Source of the DNA: JBIOYL01 sp044870185
Lineage (GTDB): Bacteria > Actinomycetota > CALGFH01
Assembly: GCA_044870185.1 (NCBI GenBank)
Contig: JBIOYL010000426.1
Location: forward strand, 1-8,573
Reading direction: 5' to 3'
DNA length: 8,573 nt
Of this stretch, positions 1 through 5,501 are shown in pieces. Below the pieces are notes generated by a model. That model worked only from the letters and a program-made list of their open reading frames with translations, had not been told where the DNA came from and ran no database searches. Position numbers and translations under genes: made by a program. How positions within the stretch are numbered: the stretch's first letter is position 1; each line of letters opens with the position of its first letter.

Positions 1-479
1 CCGCGCAGGCTCTTGCCGTCGACGGCAACCGCCCGCCACCGGCCGGCTGCGGCTCTGGGACGGTCCCGGTTGGGGTCCCGGTCGGCCAGCCAGGCGCCGA
101 CAGCAGCGGCCAGGGCGTCGGCGTCCAAGCGGGCCAGGGTGCGGCGGATGGTGGCCTCGGCCGGGACAGCGAAGTGGTCGGGGGCGTCGCGGCGGGCGCC
201 CAGCGCGGCCCGGACCGGCTGGGGCGCATCGGCGGCCCATTCGGCGATCGCGGCGATCGACCGGGCGCCGGCCAGCACCGCGGCGGCGGCCAGCCCCAAG
301 ATGGCGACCAGGGGGTGGCAGCGGCCGCGGGTGGCTCGCGGGTCGGGAACGGCGGCCAGGTAGGCCAGCAGGTGCGGGGCGTCGGCGTCCTGGAGCTTGA
401 GGGGGTCGGTCTGGGTGAGGTGGGCCAGGTTGGGATCGGGGATGATGGGTCGGCAGGCACGGGCGTCCGTCCGGGTCAT
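1..479 (-). CDS. ISAs1-family transposase, N-terminal part (runs off left edge)
   Basis: Reading the minus strand from an ATG at 479 gives 159 uninterrupted codons to the window edge. The protein has the layout of ISAs1-family (H-repeat-associated) DDE transposases. An N-terminal associated domain contains VPDPRATRGRCHPL (44-57), then the hydrophobic ILGLAAAAVLAGARS helix (60-74), then AIAEWAAD (77-84), PAEATIRRTLARLD (106-119), and finally VAVDGKSLR (151-159). The Asp in VDGKS (residue 154) is the expected first catalytic Asp of the DDE triad. Family members are usually about 370-400 residues, so somewhat over half lies outside the window. No clear Shine-Dalgarno sequence precedes the ATG. 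Third positions are strongly G/C and no lesion is visible, so the copy may be intact beyond the edge. Identification rests on remembered family motifs and is firm at family level only. Confidence 0.88.
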   Translation of the reverse strand, partial: MTRTDARACRPIIPDPNLAHLTQTDPLKLQDADAPHLLAYLAAVPDPRATRGRCHPLVAILGLAAAAVLAGARSIAAIAEWAADAPQPVRAALGARRDAPDHFAVPAEATIRRTLARLDADALAAAVGAWLADRDPNRDRPRAAAGRWRAVAVDGKSLR

Positions 480-506
480 GAGGCTGTGGAACCGCGAGAT
501 CCTGGG

Positions 507-549
507 CGTTCGTGCCCATGTTTCACTATCCGGCATCACGTCACGAACG
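507..549. repeat. 8-bp inverted repeat upstream of the ISAs1 transposase
   Basis: CGTTCGTG at 507-514 is matched exactly by its reverse complement CACGAACG at 542-549, with 27 bases between. It lies 28-70 bases upstream of the transposase ATG, where the outer end or promoter of the element should be. It could be an operator or part of the element end. The second terminus of the element is not in the window, so this cannot be tested here. Confidence 0.25.
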
Positions 550-642
550 AGACAGACTCCCAGAACGACGGAGCCCTGCGGGTGCAAGAGGGGGGCGGCC
601 GGGCCTGCTCCCCCGCCCGTCGCCTGGTGGATCGCGTGCGTC

Positions 643-697
643 TGTTGTCAACGACGGCTGAAGGCTGCACGGTTCGCAACGGTCGAAAACTGGACGG
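643..697 (+). mobile_element. IS21-family element terminus with repeated transposase-binding-like motifs
   Basis: Just beyond the stop of the istB remnant, reading from the outside in, the plus strand starts TGTTGTCAACGACGGCTGAA (643-662). Two related 19-mers follow at a 25-base period, at 654-672 and 679-697. Both have the form ACGG-NN-GAA-NN-CTG-N-ACGG, agreeing at 14 of 19 positions. IS21 elements typically begin with TG and carry several internal repeats next to the terminal repeat, where the transposase binds. The position directly after istB is also the expected one. The opposite end of the element is not found in the window, so this is a solo end of a deleted element. Confidence 0.6.
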
Positions 698-1170
698 TCA
701 GCCTGCGGCGTCCACCTCCTTGCGGCGGTCTTTGAGCCGGTAGGAGTCACCCTTGAGCGAGACGTCTCGACATGGTGGACTAGCCAGTCGACCATGGCCG
801 CCAGCGCAACGGGGTCGCCGAAATCTCCGCCCAGGCGCTGAACGGCTTGTTGGAGCTGACGATCCTCGAGGCGCGCTCGTAGGGCGAGGACACCAGCGCG
901 AAAACAGCGCCGCAGCCTCGGGCGCGAACGGGATGTAGCCGACCTCCTCGTCGCACACCAGCAGCGCGATCCTGCGCAGCCGCTCCAGCTCGGCATCCAG
1001 CCGCCCGGCGCCCTGCGCGGCGTCCAGCCGCTGGACCCAGTGGTGGCGGTGGCGAAGGCGACCCGGTGGCCGCGACGGGCCGCCTGCACCGCCAGGCGAT
1101 CGACGGGTGGGTCTTGCCGGTGCCAGGTGGGCCTAGGTCCGAGAGCGGGGCGCCGGAGAAGGCCCAGCGG
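698..1170 (-). pseudogene. istB: istB-like ATP-binding protein of an IS21 element, N-terminally truncated and frameshifted
   Basis: Recognisable IstB sequence is spread over several minus-strand frames. In order it shows Walker A LGPPGTGKTH, AVQAARRGHRVAFATAT, Walker B LLVCDEEVGYIPFAPEAAAL, YERASRIVSSNKPFSAW, GDPVALAAMVDWLVHHVE, and the family ending SLKGDSYRLKDRR followed by a stop at 698. IstB is the AAA+ helper ATPase of IS21 transposition. About 150 residues remain of a usual 250 or so, and everything upstream of Walker A is replaced by the adenosine deaminase gene. Restoring one base at each of five places (about 1093-1096, 1040-1045, 901-904, 821-823 and 763-764) joins the frames. Each place is a run that looks one base too short. 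Walker B carries a duplicated Glu. No istA is present, so the element cannot move by itself. Confidence 0.88.
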
Positions 1171-2182
1171 TCTCGCAAGCACCAGCCTCGCCAAGGGGGA
1201 TCGTGTCCGGCCACGGGTAGTCCTGACCGATTGCGGCGAGTTCTCGCTTGGTGCTGGGGTCACAGAGGGCGCCGACCACGCCAGCCTCGAAGAAGGTCCG
1301 TGGCGAGATGCCGAATGAAGTGGCCAGCTCGTACTCGCGGGTGAGGTCGGTGTCGAACATCTCCGGGTCGTCGGTGGAGATCGAGCAGGCGATCCCATTC
1401 TCGACGAGTCGTGGCAGGGGATGCTGAGCTGCTGACCCGACGGCCCCGGTGCGCAGGTTGGAGACGGGGCAAACGTCCAGGACGATGCCACGATCCACCA
1501 GCTCCTGCATGAGGGCGGGATCCTCGACGGCCCGGATGCCGTGCCGGATGCGGACCGGGTCCAGCGTCCTGAGGGCACCCCAGATCGATGACGGCCCCAC
1601 CACCTCGCCAGCGTGCGGGACGGACCCGAGGCCGGCCTCGCAGGCGGCGCGGAAGGCGGGCTCGAACGGCTCGGGCGGATACAGGGCCTCCTCGCCGCCC
1701 AAACCGACCCCGACGATTCCCCAATCGCGGTACTTGATGGCGTAGCGGACCATCCGCACGGCTTCCTCGACCGGGGCGCCGCGGGTGATGTCGGGCGTGA
1801 GGCGCACCTGCACGCCGTGGCGCTCTCTGGCCTGCTGGGCGCCGTCGCAGTAGCCGGTGAAGATCTCGTCCCAGTCGACGCCTCGCCAGGTGCGCTCGAT
1901 CGGCGAGAAGATCCCCTCGATGTAGCAGGCGCCATGTCGGGAAGCCTCGCCGGCGTAGTCGACGACGAGCTGACGGAAGTCGTCCTCGTGACGCAGCGCG
2001 TTGGTGACCAGGATCCAGACGTCGATGAAGTGGTCGAAATCACGGAACTCGTACAGCTTCCGGAGGCCCGCCACGGTGTCCACCGGCAGTGGATAGTCGT
2101 TACGGCGGGCGATCTGCAGCAGCCGCTCCGGACGCAGCGTGGCCTCCAGATGGACATGCAGTTCGACCTTCGGGTACGGCAC
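1133..2182 (-). CDS. add: adenosine deaminase family protein, 3' end fused to IS21 debris
   Basis: A 349-residue member of the adenosine/aminodeoxyfutalosine deaminase family, cytosolic zinc hydrolases that convert a 6-aminopurine nucleoside to its inosine-type product plus ammonia. The zinc and catalytic set is complete: His9 and His11 in VELHVHLEA, His190 and Glu193 in VPHAGE, His214 in RIRHG, and Asp271-Asp272 in STDDP. The CPVSNLRTG and LGGEE segments are also present. The start is GTG at 2182, because AGAAGGAG lies five to six bases upstream and PKVELHVH should be at the N-terminus. The fold ends near LAAIGQDYPWP (about 315-325). The last 20 or so residues, ending GPSPAPRSRT, are read out of frame through istB remnant DNA, so the tail is foreign but the catalytic domain looks intact. 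The exact substrate (adenosine, adenine or aminodeoxyfutalosine) cannot be decided from sequence. Confidence 0.93.
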   Translation of the reverse strand: MPYPKVELHVHLEATLRPERLLQIARRNDYPLPVDTVAGLRKLYEFRDFDHFIDVWILVTNALRHEDDFRQLVVDYAGEASRHGACYIEGIFSPIERTWRGVDWDEIFTGYCDGAQQARERHGVQVRLTPDITRGAPVEEAVRMVRYAIKYRDWGIVGVGLGGEEALYPPEPFEPAFRAACEAGLGSVPHAGEVVGPSSIWGALRTLDPVRIRHGIRAVEDPALMQELVDRGIVLDVCPVSNLRTGAVGSAAQHPLPRLVENGIACSISTDDPEMFDTDLTREYELATSFGISPRTFFEAGVVGALCDPSTKRELAAIGQDYPWPDTIPLGEAGACETAGPSPAPRSRT

Positions 2183-2212
2183 TGGCGCTCCTTCTTCTCA
2201 ACGAGGTGTGAA

Positions 2213-2232
2213 GACAGTCTGTCCGGTGTCAA
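2213..2232 (-). promoter_or_regulatory. candidate -35 box and palindrome upstream of the deaminase gene
   Basis: In the 94-base gap before the deaminase start, the minus strand has a perfect TTGACA (plus-strand 2227-2232). Immediately downstream is the near-perfect dyad GACAG-N-CTGTC (2213-2223), sitting where a spacer would be. No convincing -10 hexamer is seen at 16-18 bases. It may be a weak or regulated promoter giving the deaminase transcription independent of the upstream hydrolase gene. Confidence 0.25.
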
Positions 2233-2276
2233 GCAGACCCGGTCGGTGAGGCAAGTCACCGCCGCGGCGGGTCGTT

Positions 2277-3062
2277 TCACCCTCCGGCTCTGCGCCTCGC
2301 AAGCTGCAGCGTCATGCCGTCGCTGGCCGTCTCCCAGCCGAGCTCGTTGGCGCGTGCCAGCAGTTCAGCCGACAGATGGGTGAGGATCACCCGGCGGGCC
2401 GCCAGCCGGCCGGCGTGCTGCTGCAGGGTCGCCACGTCCAGATGGAAGCGGATCTTGCGGCGGTGGGTGTAGCCCTCGGCGATCAGCAGGTCGGCCCCCT
2501 GGGCCACCTCCACCAGCGCCTCGGTCCACTCGGTGTCACCGGTGTAGGCAATGGTGTGGCCCTGCCAGGTGACCCGCAACGCCAACGCCGGCGCGCCCGA
2601 AGCGTGCACGACCGCATAGGGAACCACCACCAGCCCCGCAGGCTCGAGGTCGAACCGCAGCGGCTGGCGGTCGGTGAGCTCGTGGAAGTGCACCGGGAAC
2701 CGTCGCCCGACCTGGGTGGAGCCGGGAAACAGCACCTCCATCGCCGCCTGCACCCGCTGACCCACCCCGGCTGGGCCGGCGACGTGCAACGGTCGGGTGC
2801 GGTGGGCGAACTGGCCGTCCAGGATCAGGAACGGGAGGCCACCGAAGTGGTCACCGTGCAGGTGCGACACCAGGACCAGCCCGATCTGGTTGGGATCCTG
2901 GCGCTGCTGTTTGAGGGCGACCAGCGACGAGGCGCCGCAGTCCAGCAGCACATCGCCGTTGTGGCCGGGGGCGTGCAGCAGGATGCAGGCCTGGAAGCGG
3001 CCACCGCTGCCGAAGGCGTCACCGGAGCCGACGAACCGCACCTGGACAGGGTGCTTGGTCAC
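2277..3062 (-). CDS. MBL-fold metallo-hydrolase, RNase Z / phosphodiesterase-like
   Basis: A complete 261-residue metallo-beta-lactamase-fold protein, probably cytosolic as it has no signal peptide. It opens with VRFVGSGDAFGSGGRFQACI (8-27), typical of RNase Z-like and cyclic-nucleotide phosphodiesterase-like members. The metal motif SHLHGDHFGG gives His67, His69, Asp71 and His72. Further candidate ligands are His153 (VVHAS), Asp176 (YTGDTEW), His207 (RFHLDV) and His229 (ILTHLS). This is a full two-metal set. It lacks the long exosite arm expected of true tRNase Z and is short, so the substrate is open: a phosphodiester is likely by family. The GTG start has no strong Shine-Dalgarno sequence but has TAGCGT six bases upstream, as in leaderless genes. 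The deaminase follows on the same strand after 94 bases, so they may share a transcript. The gene ends with TGA at 2277-2279. Confidence 0.9.
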   Translation of the reverse strand: MTKHPVQVRFVGSGDAFGSGGRFQACILLHAPGHNGDVLLDCGASSLVALKQQRQDPNQIGLVLVSHLHGDHFGGLPFLILDGQFAHRTRPLHVAGPAGVGQRVQAAMEVLFPGSTQVGRRFPVHFHELTDRQPLRFDLEPAGLVVVPYAVVHASGAPALALRVTWQGHTIAYTGDTEWTEALVEVAQGADLLIAEGYTHRRKIRFHLDVATLQQHAGRLAARRVILTHLSAELLARANELGWETASDGMTLQLARRRAGG

Positions 3063-3074
3063 ACCCTGACGCTA
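3063..3074 (-). promoter_or_regulatory. putative -10 box of a leaderless transcript for the MBL hydrolase
   Basis: On the minus strand TAGCGT (plus-strand 3069-3074) fits the TANNNT -10 pattern. Six bases separate it from the GTG start at 3062, so transcription would begin at the start codon. There is no good -35 hexamer. The ISL3 end at 3109 lies only about 35 bases further upstream, so the insertion may have replaced whatever controlled this gene originally. Confidence 0.35.
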
Positions 3075-3632
3075 CCGTGCGTGGACCCGCCGGGCGATGA
3101 TGGTTTCTGGCTCTACGCCCACGAAACGTGGTGAGCGGCCTCGCAGCCTTGCGGTTGGGTGAGTCTGCCACCTGACGCCGCAGCGCAGCAGTAGCCGCTG
3201 GCGGTAGTTGGCGAAGTTCCGGAAGCCATGGGCGACCCGCTTGACCTTTTGATATGGAACGGCGCCGTCAAGTGGGGAGCCGCCGGTGAGCAGCTCCTGG
3301 TATTCCGCTGTTGTGCTGGCGGCCGGGAGGTGGCCGGGCCGAGGGGAGGCCAGGACCGCGTCGGAGCGGCGTGGATCGGCGGACCGCCACTCTGATGTTC
3401 GCGGGTCGGGACCGCAGGTCGGCTGTGCGCAGGCCGTAGCCCCAGACTTGATGCGTCGCGTCGTCTTCGGCGTGGCAGTAAGGTCGTGGGGATCTTGCCT
3501 GCGTCGGCGGTGCTCATCCAGCCGGCCGGCCAGTCGCTCGGGCAGGCCGACGGCAGCCGTTGGGACCAGCCGTGGCGGGCCCAAGTCGGCAGCGGTCTCG
3601 TCGGCCGACCCGTGGGTGTAGGAGTCTTGCAT
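3072..3632 (-). CDS. unrecognised ORF with strong RBS, fused to an ISL3 transposase tail
   Basis: From ATG 3632 an ORF of 186 codons runs to TAG at 3072. A textbook GAAGGAGG lies six bases before the ATG. The first 45 or so codons (MQDSYTHG..., then LVPTAAVGLPERLAGRLDEH) have high third-position G/C and look coding, but I do not recognise the family. The middle (roughly residues 60-125) is low in pattern and codon bias and may be junk. From about residue 130 the frame is the C-terminus of an ISL3-family transposase (VKRVAHGFRNFANYRQRLLL...). The most economical reading is a truncated host or passenger gene whose 3' part was replaced by transposon DNA. The product, if made, is a chimera without known function. 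Confidence 0.35.
   Translation of the reverse strand: MQDSYTHGSADETAADLGPPRLVPTAAVGLPERLAGRLDEHRRRRQDPHDLTATPKTTRRIKSGATACAQPTCGPDPRTSEWRSADPRRSDAVLASPRPGHLPAASTTAEYQELLTGGSPLDGAVPYQKVKRVAHGFRNFANYRQRLLLRCGVRWQTHPTARLRGRSPRFVGVEPETIIARRVHAR
3109..3245 (-). pseudogene. ISL3-family transposase, C-terminal remnant with probable element end
   Basis: The minus strand encodes VKRVAHGFRNFANYRQRLLL (residues from 3245 downward), then RCGVRWQTHP and TARLRGRSPRFV. This is the C-terminal signature of ISL3-type (IS204/IS1001/IS1096/IS1165) transposases. Only about 45 residues remain; the catalytic DDE domain is gone. Removing one G from the GGG run at 3118-3120 would restore the expected ending RFVA followed by a TAG stop at 3113-3115, so the original stop was lost by a one-base expansion. 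The plus-strand GGCTCTACGCCCACGAAACG (3109-3128) overlaps that stop and starts with the GGCTCT typical of ISL3 terminal repeats, marking the likely element boundary. Confidence 0.7.
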
Positions 3633-3804
3633 GCGGGTCCTCCTTCGCGAGCGACCTGGGCAAACGCCGGTCCGCACAGCGGTGACTGCAAGATTCATGG
3701 TAAGGATGTGCTCCGGCGACCACAGGCCGGCCAACGCCGCCCACCTGGACGCTTCCCGGGCTCGGCCAAAGCCGGCCCGGTAGCGAGCCCGTCGGGTGGT
3801 TGCC

Positions 3805-3810
3805 GATACT
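3805..3810 (+). promoter_or_regulatory. putative -10 box for a leaderless zinc-ribbon/sigma-like gene
   Basis: GATACT resembles the TATAAT/TANNNT -10 box. Six bases separate it from the ATG at 3817, placing the transcription start at the A of ATG. No Shine-Dalgarno sequence precedes either the ATG or the in-frame GTG at 3796, which supports leaderless expression. A -35 hexamer is not evident. Confidence 0.35.
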
Positions 3811-3816
3811 GGGGCC

Positions 3817-4938
3817 ATGGTCGACCAGCCAGGCGGTCGTGGGCAACGCGACCCGAACGTGATTCGGCTCAGCCACCAATACGCCTCCTGCTCCTCGTGC
3901 CAGCTGATCCTGCCGCTGTATGACCACCCCGACGGTGTGCCAGGCGACCACGCTGGGGCAGACGACCGCGATACGCTGCCGCCGTCAGTGCAGGTGGCGC
4001 GCTGTGGGCTGTGCAAGCGCCCGCTGGACACCGCCACGCCATGGCCGTTGGACCTGAAGGTGCGCTGCCCCGACTGCGGCGCGCTGATCCGCGCACCCAC
4101 CAAGGCGGCCGTCCTGGCCTGCCCAGGCTGCAACCGCTACTTCGCCAATCCCAGCAACTCGCCGGAGGTTCGCCAGCGGGTTCGGGCGATCGTGGCCGAG
4201 CAGGCCCGCATCGCCGAGCTGGTCAACGACCTCGGCCGGCGACTGGAGGAGGCCCTAGCCCAGGCCGAGCGGCAACGCGCTGCCCTGGCGCCGCTGCTGG
4301 AAGTCTGCGGCCAGGAACTGGCGGACGCGGGCGGCTGGTCTGGGGTCTGCCTGTTGCCGGCCGGCCATCCCGGCTCGCACGGCCTCCCCACCTGGTCGAC
4401 GCCCCCCCGCCGCCACGAGCGGATCCGGGTTCCTGCGGCCTGGATCGACCCCGCTCGGCCGCGTCCACTGGTGTTTGCCGATGCCTTGACCATGGCTGTG
4501 GAGGGCCTTGACTCCTCTCGGGAGCGGCTGGTGGCCACGCTTCGCTATGGCTTGGACGGCGCCCCTGGCCGCACCTTCCGGCAGATCGGCCAGGCCCTCG
4601 GTCGCTCCCCAGCCCGAGCCCGCCAGTTGCTGTGGCACGCCGTAACCAGCATTGCGCTGGCCCCGCTGGGCCCGGATCCGACCTGGAGCCCCTATCGCCG
4701 GGCCTGCGCCATCGCCGTGCACCTGGCCACCGACGTGCTGGGCGATCCCACCGACCCACAGGCCCCGGCCCGTATCCGGGCCTTCGTCGATCGAGCCTTG
4801 CCACAGGTCCGGCCGCAGGTCAGCGCCCAGCTGCTGATCGAGCTGGCCGATCTTGTGGAGCTGGGGGTTGACCTGCGAGCTTGGGGCCGTGACCAGGCTC
4901 TCAGCCGGGCGGTGGCAGCCGTCCACCGGAGCCGCTAG
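3817..4938 (+). CDS. zinc-ribbon / coiled-coil / sigma-70 region-4-like HTH protein
   Basis: A 373-residue cytoplasmic protein of unfamiliar layout. Residues 25-105 hold four CxxC pairs: C25/C28, C63/C66, C84/C87 and C102/C105. The last two pairs flank GALIRAPTKAAVL as a compact zinc ribbon. Residues about 116-165 are a charged heptad-like helix rich in Ala, Glu, Arg and Leu (coiled coil). C164, C178, H184 and H188 (the latter three in GVCLLPAGHPGSHG) form a probable third zinc site. Residues about 231-281 closely resemble sigma-70 region 4: RERLVATLRYGLDG, then TFRQIGQALGRSPARARQLL, the helix-turn-helix that contacts -35 DNA. Regions 2 and 3 of a sigma factor are absent. The C-terminal 90 residues are helical and unrecognised. 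ATG 3817 is preferred over GTG 3796 for its -10 spacing. It is likely a DNA- or RNA-polymerase-associated regulator; the role is inferred from domains only. Confidence 0.88.
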   Translation: MVDQPGGRGQRDPNVIRLSHQYASCSSCQLILPLYDHPDGVPGDHAGADDRDTLPPSVQVARCGLCKRPLDTATPWPLDLKVRCPDCGALIRAPTKAAVLACPGCNRYFANPSNSPEVRQRVRAIVAEQARIAELVNDLGRRLEEALAQAERQRAALAPLLEVCGQELADAGGWSGVCLLPAGHPGSHGLPTWSTPPRRHERIRVPAAWIDPARPRPLVFADALTMAVEGLDSSRERLVATLRYGLDGAPGRTFRQIGQALGRSPARARQLLWHAVTSIALAPLGPDPTWSPYRRACAIAVHLATDVLGDPTDPQAPARIRAFVDRALPQVRPQVSAQLLIELADLVELGVDLRAWGRDQALSRAVAAVHRSR

Positions 4939-4948
4939 GCGGTCTCCA

Positions 4949-4967
4949 GCCCAACTTGGCGTTGGGC
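4949..4967. terminator. hairpin between convergent genes
   Basis: Eleven bases after the zinc-ribbon gene stop there is a perfect 7-bp stem, GCCCAAC (4949-4955) and GTTGGGC (4961-4967), around a five-base loop. It lacks a T-tract on either strand, which is common for GC-rich hosts. Being placed between a plus-strand gene and a minus-strand gene it could end transcription from both sides. Confidence 0.45.
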
Positions 4968-4988
4968 AATACGGATGCAGCAGCTGGT

Positions 4989-5347
4989 TCAGCGCCGGGC
5001 TGTGCACCACTCCGACCGTGTGGGGGCTTTGTCGAGAGTCTCAAGGTCGTCGACCATGAGGCCGGCCAGGATCCGGCTGACGACCAGGCAGCCCAGGGTG
5101 GCCAGGTCGACGAGCACGAGCCGCCAGCGGGTCGCGTCAGCCGACGGGGTTCTCGGCCTGCCGGAACACGACCCGGAGTTCCTGGTCCGGGTAGGGCCGG
5201 ACGACCTCGAAGCGGGCCACCCAGCCCGGGTACTCGGCCGCCGCGTGGGCCTCCAGGTCCGCCTTCCAACAGGCTTGTACGCTCGGTGACGCCGGCGACC
5301 TCCGCCCCGACCAGTTCGGCGTCATCGCGCCCGTCGGTGCCGTCCAT
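4989..5347 (-). pseudogene. frameshifted unrecognised gene
   Basis: Three consecutive minus-strand segments look coding but lie in different frames. The first starts at ATG 5347 (MDGTDGRDDAELVG, then AEVAGVTERTSLLE). The second, 5137 to about 5262, reads DLEAHAAAEYPGWVARFEVV, then RPYPDQELRVVFRQAENPVG and a stop. The third reads ATRWRLVLVDLATLGCLVVS, then RILAGLMVDDLETLDKAP, ending at TGA 4989. Dropping one base in the GG at about 5262-5263 joins the first two; a one-base shift at the 5137 stop joins the third. The reconstructed protein would be about 118 residues with a hydrophobic stretch near the end. GGTGGAGGTG lies directly against the ATG, tighter than a normal ribosome binding site, so the true start may be upstream. 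I recognise no family. It could instead be two small overlapping genes. Confidence 0.4.
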
Positions 5348-5483
5348 CACCTCCACCGTGTTGCGGCATCCAGGCCGAAGATCACATCCGCTCCGCTGGC
5401 ACGCCAAGCCGCTCGATCGCACACGGACAAGCAAGCTGCCGCGGCCGTCCAAGGCGTGGTGCCTGGACGCCGCGGCCAGCTCA

Positions 5484-5501
5484 GCCCTGTGTCGTCAGGG
5501 C
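5484..5501 (-). terminator. hairpin across the sialidase-like gene stop
   Basis: GCCCTG (5484-5489) and CAGGGC (5496-5501) form a perfect 6-bp stem around a six-base loop, including the TGA stop (5495-5497) of the secreted Asp-box protein. There is no T-run after it. It could act as a weak terminator or as a 3'-end stabilising stem. Confidence 0.35.

Noticed and set aside
541..2280. 579-codon open frame on the minus strand
   Set aside because: It overlaps the deaminase gene in another frame, with Arg/Ser/Pro-rich, low-pattern sequence. Only its last third briefly matches IstB, by passing through the pseudogene.
1613..2383. 256-codon plus-strand open frame
   Set aside because: Lies antisense across the deaminase gene and the end of the hydrolase gene; no motif and no ribosome binding site.
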